Shown in pieces: positions 17,982-26,983 of a stretch of DNA of 64,000 nt. The first letter of the stretch is position 1. Each line of letters begins with the position of its first letter. Made by a program: the position numbers and the translations under genes. Where the stretch lies: positions 48,923 through 112,922 of the forward strand of contig SBGD01000031.1 in NCBI GenBank assembly GCA_006226775.1, in the 5' to 3' direction. A model generated the notes under the pieces. The model did not search any database. It was not told the origin of the DNA and worked only from the letters and a program-made list of their open reading frames with translations. The DNA comes from Paracoccaceae bacterium. GTDB lineage: Bacteria > Pseudomonadota > Alphaproteobacteria > Rhodobacterales > Rhodobacteraceae.

Positions 17982-18995
17982 TTGGCCGCACCGCATCTTG
18001 ACGACCCGATCGCCCCTGACAGGCTGCAGGAGACGGTGCTTGAATTCCCCGACAACCGGCTGCTGATCGACCTGTGCGGCGAATTCGACCGCAACCTCGC
18101 CGATATCGAATCCCGCGTCGCGGTGCAGATCCTGCGCCGCGGCAACCAGCTTGCAGTGATCGGAGAACCCGCCGCGCGCGCCGAGGCCGCCGATGTGCTG
18201 ACCGCCCTCTACCAGCGGCTCGAGGCCGGCCGGCCGGTCGAGACCGGCGACATCGACCGCGAGCTGCGCATGGGCGGGCCCGAGGACGACGGCGCCCGCG
18301 ACGGCGACCAGCTCGACATGTTCCCCACCGGCCAGGTCGAGATCAAGACCCGCAAGAAACTGGTCGAACCGCGCACCGAGGCGCAAAAGGCCTATGTCCG
18401 CGCCCTGTTCGAGAACGAGATGGCCTTCGGCATCGGCCCGGCCGGCACCGGCAAGACCTATCTGGCGGTGGCGGTGGGGGTGAACATGTTCATCAACGGC
18501 CATGTCGACAAGATCATCCTGTCGCGCCCGGCCGTCGAGGCCGGCGAGAAACTGGGCTACCTGCCCGGCGACATGAAGGACAAGGTCGATCCCTACATGC
18601 AACCGCTCTACGACGCGCTGAACGATTTCCTGCCCGGCAAGCAACTGGCCAAGCTGATCGAGGACAAGAAGATCGAGATCGCGCCCCTGGCCTTCATGCG
18701 CGGCCGCACCCTGGCGCGCGCCTTCGTGGTGCTGGACGAGGCGCAGAATGCCACCTCGATGCAGATGAAGATGTTCCTGACCCGGCTGGGCGAAGGCTCG
18801 CGCATGGTGATCACCGGCGACCGCACCCAGGTCGACCTGCCACGCGGCGTGCAGTCGGGGCTGAAGGATGCCGAGCGGCTGCTCAACCGCATTCCCAATA
18901 TCGCCTTCAACTATTTCACCGCCCGTGACGTGGTCCGCCACCCGCTGGTCGCCGCCATCATCGAGGCCTACGACAAGGATGCCGAGAGCGCCTGA
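17982..18995 (+). CDS. phoH: PhoH-like ATPase
   Basis: 337-aa P-loop ATPase of the PhoH family, widely encoded beside ybeY and linked to RNA metabolism. An N-terminal KH-like part covers about 10-80. The Walker A is GPAGTGKTYLAVA (about 150-162), with ILSRPAVEAGEKLGYLPGD and the Walker B VVLDEAQNAT behind it. The start is TTG 17982 (TTG GCC GCA), with AGGAGA 5 bases upstream; the in-frame codon at 17925 lies in structured non-coding DNA. It is the first gene of phoH-ybeY-corC-lnt, although a repeat unit separates it from ybeY. Confidence 0.92.
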   Translation: MAAPHLDDPIAPDRLQETVLEFPDNRLLIDLCGEFDRNLADIESRVAVQILRRGNQLAVIGEPAARAEAADVLTALYQRLEAGRPVETGDIDRELRMGGPEDDGARDGDQLDMFPTGQVEIKTRKKLVEPRTEAQKAYVRALFENEMAFGIGPAGTGKTYLAVAVGVNMFINGHVDKIILSRPAVEAGEKLGYLPGDMKDKVDPYMQPLYDALNDFLPGKQLAKLIEDKKIEIAPLAFMRGRTLARAFVVLDEAQNATSMQMKMFLTRLGEGSRMVITGDRTQVDLPRGVQSGLKDAERLLNRIPNIAFNYFTARDVVRHPLVAAIIEAYDKDAESA

Positions 18996-19012
18996 CCCTG
19001 CCGGGTCCGGTC

Positions 19013-19059
19013 TTCTCTGGTTCGGAAATATCCCGGGGGTCCGGGGGCAGCGCCCCCGG
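19013..19059 (+). repeat. Dispersed GC-rich hairpin repeat, copy 1
   Basis: The unit reads TTCTCTGGTTC, a short AAATAT block, then CCCGGGGGT and a hairpin CCGGGGGC-AGC-GCCCCCGG. Over 33 bases from AAATAT on it is identical to the copy at 27880-27926, and an inverted relative lies at 23356-23405. It fills most of the phoH-ybeY gap. Confidence 0.85.
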
Positions 19060-19070
19060 GGAACAGCCAA

Positions 19071-19571
19071 GTGCTCACCGACACGATCATCGAAGACGCC
19101 CGCTGGCAAATGGCCGGCCTTGCCGATCTCGCGGAAACCGCCGCCCGTGCCACGCTGGGCCACCTGGGCCTGGCGCCGGACAGCTACGAGATCGCCATCC
19201 TCGCCTGCGACGATACGCGCATCGCCGCGCTCAACGCCGATTTCCGCGGCAAGCCCACGCCCACCAACGTGCTGTCCTGGCCCGAGGAGGACCTGTCGTC
19301 AGAGACCGACGGCGCAAACCCCGAAGAGCCGCCGCAAGGGGGCGATGAGGGGCCGCAGAGCCTCGGCGACATCGCCCTGGCCTATGACACCTGCGCCCGC
19401 GAGGCGGTGCAGCAGGACAAGCCATTTCACGCTCATGTCACGCATCTTGTCGTTCACGGGGTATTACATCTTCTGGGATACGACCATATACGCGACATGG
19501 ATGCCACTTTGATGGAAGGTCATGAGCGTGCCATACTTGGCAAATTGGGTCTTGCGGACCCATATTCATGA
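19071..19571 (+). CDS. ybeY: Endoribonuclease YbeY
   Basis: Single-strand-specific metal-dependent RNase needed for 16S rRNA 3' maturation and ribosome quality control. 166 aa. The zinc motif H-x3-H-x5-H is seen in HLVVHGVLHLLGYDH near residues 128-142. An acidic insert (EEDLSSETDGANPEEPPQGGDEGPQ cut by loops) lies mid-protein, as in other Rhodobacterales. The start is GTG 19071. The stop overlaps an ATG of the next gene (ATGA at 19568). Confidence 0.95.
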   Translation: MLTDTIIEDARWQMAGLADLAETAARATLGHLGLAPDSYEIAILACDDTRIAALNADFRGKPTPTNVLSWPEEDLSSETDGANPEEPPQGGDEGPQSLGDIALAYDTCAREAVQQDKPFHAHVTHLVVHGVLHLLGYDHIRDMDATLMEGHERAILGKLGLADPYS

Positions 19572-19606
19572 TCACCCGGGCAATTCCCGCCCAAACGGAC
19601 AGGACA

Positions 19607-20545
19607 ATGGACGATACAGACCCCGGCTCTAAGGCAGCGCATCGCGCGCAAAGCGGAGCTTTCGATTCACGGACAACCGGATTCTTCCGCCGAATACTCT
19701 CGGCGTTCAACCGCTCGGAAAATTCCTCGTCGGGGATGAACGGCACCAGCCTGCCGGCGCCGACCCCGCCAACCCATGGCATGATCAACCTGCGCCGGCT
19801 CACGGTCGAGGATGTGGCCGTGCCCAAAGCCGATATCGTCGCCGTGCCGATCACCATCACCCGCGACGACCTGGTCGATGTCTTCCGCGAAAGCGGCATG
19901 AGCCGCCTGCCGGTCTACAACGGTACGCTCGACACGCCGGTCGGCATGGTCCACCTCAAGGATTTCGCGCTCAAGCACGGCTTCAACGGCAAGGGCGGGC
20001 GGTTCTCGCTCAAGGCGCTGTTGCGCCCGCTGCTCTTCGTGCCGCCCTCGATGACCATCGGCGTGCTGCTCACCAAGATGCAGGCCGAACGCCGCCACAT
20101 GGCGCTGGTGATCGACGAATACGGCGGCGTGGACGGGCTGGCCACGATCGAGGACCTGATCGAACAGGTCATCGGCGAGATCGAGGACGAGCACGACACC
20201 GAGGACGACAAATACTGGACCCTGGAGAAATCCGGCAGCTACCTGGCCTTGGCCAAGACGCCGCTGGATGAATTCCAGGCCGAGATCGGCATGGACCTGA
20301 CCGCCACCGACGATGTCGACGGCGAGGAGGTCGACACCCTGGGCGGGCTGGTCTTCATGCTGGCCGGGCATGTGCCCGCGCGCGGCGAGATGGTGCCGCA
20401 TCCCGAAGGCCCGGAGTTCGAGGTCGTCGATGCCGATCCGCGGCGAATCAAGCGCCTCCGCGTCCGCCTGCAGGCCGGCCCGCGGCCTGCGCCCGCCGCT
20501 GCCGCCGCGCCTGCCGCCCCCGCGGCGGACGTCAAGGTCGGCTAG
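19607..20545 (+). CDS. corC: CBS-domain transporter-associated protein (CorC/HlyC family)
   Basis: 312-aa cytoplasmic protein of the CorC/hemolysin-like family associated with divalent cation export. Paired CBS domains span about 70-190 (VPITITRDDLVDVFRESGMSRLPVYNG, then MALVIDEYGGVDGLATIEDLIEQVIGEIEDE). A C-terminal CorC/HlyC domain covers about 215-295. It lacks the membrane DUF21 part, as CorC does. ATG 19607 (MDDTDPGSKAA) resembles the usual N-terminus; ATG 19568, overlapping the ybeY stop, would add 13 residues and is a real alternative. Confidence 0.9.
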   Translation: MDDTDPGSKAAHRAQSGAFDSRTTGFFRRILSAFNRSENSSSGMNGTSLPAPTPPTHGMINLRRLTVEDVAVPKADIVAVPITITRDDLVDVFRESGMSRLPVYNGTLDTPVGMVHLKDFALKHGFNGKGGRFSLKALLRPLLFVPPSMTIGVLLTKMQAERRHMALVIDEYGGVDGLATIEDLIEQVIGEIEDEHDTEDDKYWTLEKSGSYLALAKTPLDEFQAEIGMDLTATDDVDGEEVDTLGGLVFMLAGHVPARGEMVPHPEGPEFEVVDADPRRIKRLRVRLQAGPRPAPAAAAAPAAPAADVKVG

Positions 20546-20547
20546 GC

Positions 20548-22068
20548 ATGATCCCTTCCGTGGCCATGTGGCTCGGGGCCCGGGCCTGGCACCCCATGGC
20601 CGCCGCCGCGCTTTTGGGCGCGCTTTTGGCCAGCGGCCAGGCGCCGCTGGGCTGGGCCTGGCTGGCCTTTCCGGCGCTGATCGGCCTGATGGCGCTGGGG
20701 GCCACCGCGCGCGGCACGCGGCACGCGGCCTGGCTGGGATGGCTGGCGGGCACCGGCTATTTCGCCGCCGCGCTCAACTGGATCGTCGAGCCCTTCCTGA
20801 TCGAGCCCGAGCTCTACGGCTGGCTCGCCCCCTTCGGACTGATCGGCCTGGCCGGCGGGTTGGCGCTGTTCTGGGCGCTGGCCTTCTGGGCCGCGCGGCG
20901 CCTGGGCGGTGGCGCGCTGCGGCTGGCGCTGGCCCTGAGCCTTGCGGAACTGGCGCGCGGCTATCTGCTGACCGGCTTTCCCTGGGCGCTGCTGGGCTAT
21001 ATCTGGACCGAGACCGTGCTTGCGCAACTGGCGGCCTGGATCGGGCCTTACGGGCTGACCGCGCTGACGCTGGGGATGGCGGCGCTGCCGGTCTGGCTGT
21101 GGCGCAGGGGGGGCCTTGCCCCGCCCATGCGCCGGGCCGGGCAGGCCTTGGGCGTCACCGTCGGGATCGGCGCCGTGCTGTGGTATACCGCCGTCACCCG
21201 CGCGGCCCAGCCTCTGCCCGAGGTCGCCGAGGCCCCGGTGCTGCGCCTGATCCAGCCCAATGCGCCGCAGCACCAGAAATGGGATCCCGAGATGATCCCG
21301 GTGTTCTTCAACCGCATGGTGACCTATTCCGCCCAAGGCCCCGCGCCCGACCTGATCCTCTGGCCGGAAAGCGCGGTGCCGGTTTTGCTCGAGGATGCCG
21401 CCGAAACGCTGGCCTATATCTCGGACCAGGCGCGCGGCGTGCCGATGCTGCTGGGCATCCAGCGCTCCGAGGGGCGGGATTTCTACAATTCGGCGGCCTT
21501 CGTGGATGACACCGGGCAGGTGGGCCAGGTCTACGACAAGTTCCACCTCGTGCCTTTCGGCGAATACATGCCCTTTCCCGCGCTCTGGCAGGGCCTGGGC
21601 ATTCATGGCCTCGCATCGCGGGTCGACACCGGCTACAGCGCCGGGCCCGGCCCGCAGGTCATGGACCTCGGCTTTGCCCGCGCCCTGCCGCTGATCTGCT
21701 ACGAGGCGGTCTTTCCGCAATATGTCCGCCAGGACGACCGGCCCGACCTGCTGGTGCAACTGACCAATGACGCCTGGTTCGGCGCCAATACCGGCCCCTA
21801 CCAGCACCTCGCCCAGGCCAGGATGCGCGCCATCGAGAGCGGTCTGCCGATGGTGCGGGTGGCCAATACCGGGGTCTCGGCGGTGATCGACGCGCGGGGG
21901 CGGGTCACTGCCGCGCTGCCGCTCAACCAGGCGGGCTATCTCGATGCCGCGCTACCGGCGGCGCTGGCGCCCACGCTCTACAGCCGGACCGGGGACCTGC
22001 CGCTTTGGGTGTTGCTCATCCTATCCGCCTTGGCCGCAATCGCGGGCGATCGGCGCAAAGGCGATTGA
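20548..22068 (+). CDS. lnt: Apolipoprotein N-acyltransferase
   Basis: Inner-membrane enzyme that adds the third acyl chain to lipoproteins, the step before LolCDE export. 506 aa: about six N-terminal membrane helices (to about 205), a periplasmic nitrilase domain, and a C-terminal helix (LWVLLILSALAAIAG). The catalytic triad is glutamate in LWPESAVP, lysine in YDKFHLVPFGE and cysteine in LICYEAVFP. The stop of corC is 2 bp upstream, so the two are coupled. Confidence 0.96.
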   Translation: MIPSVAMWLGARAWHPMAAAALLGALLASGQAPLGWAWLAFPALIGLMALGATARGTRHAAWLGWLAGTGYFAAALNWIVEPFLIEPELYGWLAPFGLIGLAGGLALFWALAFWAARRLGGGALRLALALSLAELARGYLLTGFPWALLGYIWTETVLAQLAAWIGPYGLTALTLGMAALPVWLWRRGGLAPPMRRAGQALGVTVGIGAVLWYTAVTRAAQPLPEVAEAPVLRLIQPNAPQHQKWDPEMIPVFFNRMVTYSAQGPAPDLILWPESAVPVLLEDAAETLAYISDQARGVPMLLGIQRSEGRDFYNSAAFVDDTGQVGQVYDKFHLVPFGEYMPFPALWQGLGIHGLASRVDTGYSAGPGPQVMDLGFARALPLICYEAVFPQYVRQDDRPDLLVQLTNDAWFGANTGPYQHLAQARMRAIESGLPMVRVANTGVSAVIDARGRVTAALPLNQAGYLDAALPAALAPTLYSRTGDLPLWVLLILSALAAIAGDRRKGD

Positions 22069-22108
22069 CGCCAGCCCGCGTCCGTCGTAGCGCAACCGCC
22101 ATTCGGGC

Positions 22109-22152
22109 GTCGCAACGGCTTCCTGGCGCGGCGCCGACACACCAATGGAGCA
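22109..22152 (+). ncRNA. SAM/SAH riboswitch upstream of metK
   Basis: The leader contains GTCGCAACGGCTTCCTGGCG and, 27 bases on, CCAATGGAGCA ending 6 bases before the metK ATG. This is the layout of the Rhodobacterales SAM/SAH riboswitch: GGCTTCC in the hairpin loop pairs with the GGAGC ribosome-binding site as a pseudoknot. Ligand binding would hide the ribosome site and lower MetK production. Assignment is by motif and position. Confidence 0.85.
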
Positions 22153-22158
22153 CTATTC

Positions 22159-23325
22159 ATGTCCCGCGATACCTATATCTTCACCTCCGAATCCGTTTCG
22201 GAGGGCCATCCCGACAAGCTGTGCGACCGCATCTCGGATGCCATCCTCGACCAGCTTCTGATGGCCGAACCCAATGCCCGCGTCGCCTGTGAGACCTTTG
22301 CCACCTCGGGCCTCGTGGTGATCGGCGGCGAGGTCGGTCTGTCCGACCAGGAGCTTTTGAAAAACTACATGGGCCGCATCGGCCAGATCGCGCGGGACTG
22401 CATCCGCGACATCGGCTACGAGCAGGAGAAGTTCCACTGGAACACCTGCCACGTGCTGAACTTCCTGCACGAGCAATCGGCCCATATCGCCCAGGGCGTC
22501 GACAAGGACGGCGCCGGCGACCAGGGCATCATGTTCGGCCATGCCACCAACGAGACGCCCGAGCTGATGCCGGCGCCGATCCAGTATTCCCACGCCATCC
22601 TGCGGCGGCTGGCCCAGGTGCGCAAGGACGGCACCGAGCCGACGCTGCGCCCCGATGCGAAATCGCAGATCTCGGTGCGCTACGAGAATGGCAAGCCGGT
22701 GGGTGTGACCTCGATCGTGCTGTCGACCCAGCACGAGAGTGAGTTCCAGAAGTCCGACGATATCCGCGCCATTGTCGAGCCCTACATCCGCGAGGTGCTG
22801 CCCTCCGACTGGATCACCGAGGAGACCGAGTGGTGGGTCAACCCCACCGGCACCTTCGTGATCGGCGGTCCCGATGGCGACGCGGGCCTGACCGGGCGCA
22901 AGATCATCGTCGACACCTATGGCGGGGCGGCCCCCCACGGCGGTGGCGCGTTCTCCGGCAAGGACCCCACCAAGGTGGACCGTTCGGCCGCCTATGCCGC
23001 GCGCTACGTCGCCAAGAACGTGGTCGCCGCGGGCCTGGCCGAGCGCTGCACGGTGCAACTGTCCTATGCCATCGGCGTGGCCAAGCCGCTGTCGATCTAC
23101 CTCGACACCTATGGCACCGAGACGGCAGACGTCGAGGCCATCGAGCGCGCCATTCCCAGGGTGATGGACCTGACCCCGCGCGGCATCCGCACGCACCTGG
23201 ACCTGAACAAGCCGATCTACGAGCGGACGGCGGCCTATGGGCATTTCGGGCGTGAACCGGAGGCGGATGGTGGCTTCAGCTGGGAAAAGACCGACCTGGT
23301 CGAGGCGCTGAAGAAGGAAGTCTAG
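22159..23325 (+). CDS. metK: S-adenosylmethionine synthetase
   Basis: MetK makes S-adenosylmethionine from methionine and ATP. 388 aa. Signatures are [20 protein letters not shown] near the N-terminus (ATP binding), [16 protein letters not shown] (methionine/ATP loop) and [19 protein letters not shown] (phosphate loop). ATG 22159 lies 6 bases after the GGAGCA of the SAM/SAH riboswitch, so the enzyme is feedback-controlled by its product at translation. The downstream gene repairs free methionine sulfoxide, a matching role. Confidence 0.98.
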   Translation: MSRDTYIFTSESVSEGHPDKLCDRISDAILDQLLMAEPNARVACETFATSGLVVIGGEVGLSDQELLKNYMGRIGQIARDCIRDIGYEQEKFHWNTCHVLNFLHEQSAHIAQGVDKDGAGDQGIMFGHATNETPELMPAPIQYSHAILRRLAQVRKDGTEPTLRPDAKSQISVRYENGKPVGVTSIVLSTQHESEFQKSDDIRAIVEPYIREVLPSDWITEETEWWVNPTGTFVIGGPDGDAGLTGRKIIVDTYGGAAPHGGGAFSGKDPTKVDRSAAYAARYVAKNVVAAGLAERCTVQLSYAIGVAKPLSIYLDTYGTETADVEAIERAIPRVMDLTPRGIRTHLDLNKPIYERTAAYGHFGREPEADGGFSWEKTDLVEALKKEV

Positions 23326-23355
23326 TTTCGCCGCGGCTTTGCCACGTCGACAAGA

Positions 23356-23405
23356 CGGGGGGCTTTGCCCCCCGGACCCCCCAGGATATTTTTGAACCAG
23401 AGAAG
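23356..23405 (-). repeat. Dispersed GC-rich hairpin repeat, inverted copy
   Basis: Read on the minus strand it gives TTCTCTGGTTC, AAAAATATCC, GGGGGGTCC and a hairpin of G6/C6, the same order as at 19013 and 27880. Its AGAGAAGAG end falls where the ribosome site of the next gene should be. Confidence 0.75.
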
Positions 23406-23411
23406 AGACCT

Positions 23412-23870
23412 GTGAAGCGCATATCGTATGTGGAGCTCTCCAAGACCCTTGGGGCGCTGACCGAGGGCGAGAGCGATGAGGTTGCGCTGATGGCCACCAT
23501 GGTCTGCGAAGTGCATCATGCGGACGACCGGTTTGACTGGACCGGGTTTTACCGGGTGGTGGCGCCGGAGATGCTGAAGATCGGGCCTTACCAGGGCGGG
23601 CATGGCTGCCTGACGATCCCGTTTTCGCGTGGCGTCTGTGGCGCGGCGGCGCGGACCGGGGAGGTGCAGCTTGTGGCGGATGTCGATGCCTTTCCCGGCC
23701 ATATCGCCTGTGCATCCTCCACCCGATCCGAGATTGTCCTGCCGGTGCGGCGGGGCGATGGCACGCTGATTGGCGTGCTCGATATCGACAGCGATCAGCC
23801 GGGAGCCTTTGACGAAGCGGATGCCAAGGGTTTGGGCCTGTTGCTGGAACAGACCTTCGGCAGGCTCTGA
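23412..23870 (+). CDS. msrC: Free methionine-(R)-sulfoxide reductase (GAF domain)
   Basis: 152-aa single GAF-domain enzyme that reduces free methionine-R-sulfoxide. The three catalytic/resolving cysteines are C66 (GGHGCLTIP), C76 (RGVCGAAA) and C100 (GHIACASS); their spacing of 10 and 24 equals E. coli fRMsr C84, C94 and C118. WTGFYRV and SEIVLPV..GVLDIDS complete the family pattern. The start is GTG 23412; the upstream dispersed repeat supplies the sequence before it. It is placed directly after metK. Confidence 0.92.
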   Translation: MKRISYVELSKTLGALTEGESDEVALMATMVCEVHHADDRFDWTGFYRVVAPEMLKIGPYQGGHGCLTIPFSRGVCGAAARTGEVQLVADVDAFPGHIACASSTRSEIVLPVRRGDGTLIGVLDIDSDQPGAFDEADAKGLGLLLEQTFGRL

Positions 23871-23885
23871 GCGCTGCGCCGCGGC

Positions 23886-23949
23886 GTGAAATTTCCTTGC
23901 GGAATTTCACGACTCGCCTCACCGTGAAAAACGACGCGAAATTTTCACG
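23886..23949. promoter_or_regulatory. Two GTGAAA-type dyads before the cupin regulator
   Basis: GTGAAATTTCC-ttgc-GGAATTTCAC (23886-23910, one bulged T) and CGTGAAAA...TTTTCACG (23923-23949, 8-bp arms). They lie immediately upstream of GTG 23959 and are AT-rich against the background. They could be operators for that XRE-family protein or a terminator for msrC. Confidence 0.5.
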
Positions 23950-23958
23950 GGTGATCCG

Positions 23959-24528
23959 GTGCAGCACCGAGCCGTCGACAGCCAGGGCCTTGGCGCCGAT
24001 CTGCGCGCCCTGCGGCGTGCCCGCGGGCTGACGCTGGCCGACCTGGCGGAGCGGCTGGGGCGCTCGGTCGGCTGGCTGAGCCAGGTGGAGCGCGACCTCT
24101 CGGAGCCCTCGATCACCGATCTGCGCCATATCGGGGCGGTGCTGGATGTGCCCATGTCGCTGCTCTTCGGGCAGGCCCCGGCCCCGGCGGGCGAGGCGGG
24201 CCATATCGTGCGGCGCGCGGCGCGCAGGCCGCTGGGCTCGGGCGCGGCGGGGCTGGTGGAGGAATTGCTCTCGCCCGATCTGACCGACGATTTCGAGATG
24301 GTGCATTCCACCTTCCTGCCGCACAGTCGCATCCGCAATGTCGTGACGCGCCGGACGCAGGAGGTGGGCTACCTGATTTCCGGCAAGCTGGACCTCGAGA
24401 TCTCGGGCACAGGCCACAAGCTCCATCCCGGCGACAGTTTCCGCATCCGCGGCGCACCGTTTCGCTGGAGCAACCCTTACGACGTGAAGGCCGAGGCGAT
24501 CTGGGTCATCGCCCCGCCGATCTATTGA
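23959..24528 (+). CDS. XRE-family regulator with C-terminal cupin domain
   Basis: 189-aa regulator. The N-terminal helix-turn-helix (LGADLRALRRARGLTLADLAERLGRSVGWLSQVERDLSEPSI, split over about 10-50) precedes a cupin domain (about 115-185: EVGYLISGKLDLEISG, LHPGDSFRIRG). Proteins of this build often sense a small metabolite and control the adjacent catabolic genes. The start is GTG 23959. It ends 19 bp before the flavoprotein gene at 24548 and so probably regulates the dehydrogenase/methyltransferase block and itself. Confidence 0.85.
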   Translation: MQHRAVDSQGLGADLRALRRARGLTLADLAERLGRSVGWLSQVERDLSEPSITDLRHIGAVLDVPMSLLFGQAPAPAGEAGHIVRRAARRPLGSGAAGLVEELLSPDLTDDFEMVHSTFLPHSRIRNVVTRRTQEVGYLISGKLDLEISGTGHKLHPGDSFRIRGAPFRWSNPYDVKAEAIWVIAPPIY

Positions 24529-24547
24529 CCCGACCAGGAGGCAAGAC

Positions 24548-26983
24548 ATGAGCGATTTTCCCAGCCAGACCCGCGTCGTCATCATCGGCGGCGGCGCCGT
24601 GGGGGCCTCTTGCGCCTATCACATTGCCCGCGCGGGGTGGGACGTGGTGCTGCTTGAGAAGAACGAGTTGACGGCGGGCAGTACATGGCATGCGGCGGGC
24701 AATTGCCCGTCGTTCAGCACCTCCTGGGCGGTGATGAACATGCAGCGCTATTCGCTGGATCTCTATCGGCGGCTGGCCGAGGAGGTGGATTACCCGATGA
24801 ACTACCATGTCACCGGCTCGATCCGGCTGGGCCATTCGCGCGAGCGGATGATGGAGTTCGAACGCGCCATGGGCATGGGGCGCAAGCAGGGGCTGGCGCT
24901 CGAGATGATGCAGGTGAGCGATCTGAAGGAGCGCTATCCGTTCCTCGAGACCCATGACCTTGCCGGGGCGCTCTATGATCCCGACGATGGCGATATCGAC
25001 CCGGCGCAGCTGACCCAGGCGCTGGCGCGGGGCGCGCGGATGGCGGGGGCGCGGATCGAGCGGTTCTGTCCCGCGACCGGGGTGAGCCGAAAGGGCGACC
25101 GCTGGATCGTGCATACCGACAAGGGCGATATCGCCTGCGAAAAGGTGGTGAATGCCGCAGGCTACTACGCGCAGCGCGTCGGCGAATGGTTCAAGCCTTA
25201 TGGCGGGCGCACGGTGCCGATGGCGGTGATGTCCCATCAGTATTTCCTGACCGAACCGATCCCGGAGCTTGAGGCCTGGTCCAAGGACCACGGCAAGCTG
25301 CCGCTTCTGCGCGATGTCGACAGTTCCTACTACCTGCGCCAGGAGAAATACGGGCTGAACCTCGGCCCCTACGAGCGCAACTGCAAGGCGCATTGGATCA
25401 CGCCGGACGACCCGATGCCCGAGGATTTCTCGTTTCAGCTTTATCCCGACGATCTCGACCGGCTGGAGTGGTATATCGGCGACGCCATGGCGCGGGTGCC
25501 GATCCTGGGCACCTCCGGGGTGGGGCGGGTGATCAACGGGCCGATTCCCTATGCCCCCGACGGTCTGCCGCTGATCGGGCCGATGCCGGGGGTACCGGAT
25601 GCCTATGAGGCCTGCGTTTTCACCTTCGGCATCACGCAGGCGGGCGGCGCGGGCAAGGTGCTGGCGGAATGGGTGACCGAGGGCGCCACGGAGTGGGACA
25701 TGTGGGCCGTCGATCCGCGGCGCTACACCGATTACACCGATCCGGAGTATTGCGTGGCCAAGGCGGTGGAGGTTTACGGCCACGAATACGCCATGCACTT
25801 CCCGCATCACCGTTGGCCGGCCGCACCGGACCGCAAGACCTCGCCCTTGCATGGGCGGCTGCAGGAGGCGGGCGCGCAGTTCGGTGTCTACGGCGGCTGG
25901 GAGCGGGCCAACTGGTTTGCCAAACCGGGCGACGACACCAGCGAAGCGGCGACCCAGACCTGGGAGCGGGACGGGCCGTGGGAGGCGCGCGTGGCCGAGG
26001 AATGCGCCGCGGTGCGCGATCATTGCGGCATCCTGCCGATTTCGGGCTTCACCCGGCTCAAGGTCGAAGGGCCGGGGGCGCGGGACTTTGTCGACGGGCT
26101 GACCGCCTCGCGGCTGCCCAGGCCGGGGCGGATCGGGCTGGCTTATTTCCCCGACGCGCGGGGGCGGATCGTCACCGAATGCTCGGTCATGGTGCATGGA
26201 GAGGATGACGTGGGCCTGATTACCGCCGCCGCCGCGCAGTGGCATGATGCCGAGCATTTCTCGCGCCAAGCGCCGGAGGGAATCACCGTCAGCGATCATT
26301 CGGCGGAGGTCGAGTGCCTGCTGGTCACCGGGCCAAAGGCGCGCGAGATCCTCGCGCCGTTGACCGATCACGACCTGTCCTTGCCGTGGCTGTCGGTGAG
26401 CCTCAACGGCCAGGTGGCGGGCAAGGACTGCGCGCTGATCCGGGTGTCCTTTGCCGGGGAGTTGGGCTGGGAGGTTCACTGCGCGCCGGACGATGCGCCC
26501 GCGATCTGGGATGCGCTGACCGAGGCGGGGGCACGGCCCTTCGGCATGTTCGCGCTGAATGGCCTGCGGATCGAAAAGGGCTATCGCGCGTGGAAGGGCG
26601 ATCTTTCGACCGATTACACGCTGCTCGAGGGCGGGCTCGACCGCTTCATCGATTGGTCCAAGGACTTCACCGGCAAAGCGGCGCTGGAGGCCGAGAAACA
26701 GCAAGGCCCCACCAAGCGTTTCGTCACCCTGATCATCGAGGGCGGCACTTGCGATGCGCCTTACATGTCGACCATCTGGTCCGGAGACACCGCGGTGGGC
26801 GAGGTGACCTCCGCCGCCTGGGGCTACCGGGTGGGCGCGCATGTGGCGCTGGGCATGGTGCGCAGCGACCTGGCCACGCCGGGCACCGCGCTGGAGGTCG
26901 AGATCTTCGGCCAGCGCTTTCCGGCCCGGGTGCAATCCGACGCGCCGCTCTGGGATCCGGCGAACGAAAGGCTGCGGACATGA
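24548..26983 (+). CDS. FAD-dependent dehydrogenase with GcvT domain, dimethylglycine/sarcosine dehydrogenase-like
   Basis: 811-aa two-part enzyme. The N-terminal DAO fold has VVIIGGGAVGASCAYHIARA (FAD) and GSTWHAAGN, whose histidine is the covalent FAD site in dimethylglycine dehydrogenase. From about 430 a GcvT/aminomethyltransferase domain begins, with the signature LNGLRIEKGYRAWKGD. Family members oxidise N-methyl groups and load the carbon on tetrahydrofolate, passing electrons to ETF. Downstream, the methyltransferase start overlaps its stop (ATGA). The exact N-methyl substrate is open. Confidence 0.88.
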   Translation: MSDFPSQTRVVIIGGGAVGASCAYHIARAGWDVVLLEKNELTAGSTWHAAGNCPSFSTSWAVMNMQRYSLDLYRRLAEEVDYPMNYHVTGSIRLGHSRERMMEFERAMGMGRKQGLALEMMQVSDLKERYPFLETHDLAGALYDPDDGDIDPAQLTQALARGARMAGARIERFCPATGVSRKGDRWIVHTDKGDIACEKVVNAAGYYAQRVGEWFKPYGGRTVPMAVMSHQYFLTEPIPELEAWSKDHGKLPLLRDVDSSYYLRQEKYGLNLGPYERNCKAHWITPDDPMPEDFSFQLYPDDLDRLEWYIGDAMARVPILGTSGVGRVINGPIPYAPDGLPLIGPMPGVPDAYEACVFTFGITQAGGAGKVLAEWVTEGATEWDMWAVDPRRYTDYTDPEYCVAKAVEVYGHEYAMHFPHHRWPAAPDRKTSPLHGRLQEAGAQFGVYGGWERANWFAKPGDDTSEAATQTWERDGPWEARVAEECAAVRDHCGILPISGFTRLKVEGPGARDFVDGLTASRLPRPGRIGLAYFPDARGRIVTECSVMVHGEDDVGLITAAAAQWHDAEHFSRQAPEGITVSDHSAEVECLLVTGPKAREILAPLTDHDLSLPWLSVSLNGQVAGKDCALIRVSFAGELGWEVHCAPDDAPAIWDALTEAGARPFGMFALNGLRIEKGYRAWKGDLSTDYTLLEGGLDRFIDWSKDFTGKAALEAEKQQGPTKRFVTLIIEGGTCDAPYMSTIWSGDTAVGEVTSAAWGYRVGAHVALGMVRSDLATPGTALEVEIFGQRFPARVQSDAPLWDPANERLRT

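Noticed and set aside
22153..24585. 810-codon minus-strand frame opposite metK, msrC and the cupin regulator
   Set aside because: It spans three real genes and two repeats, and has no family signature.
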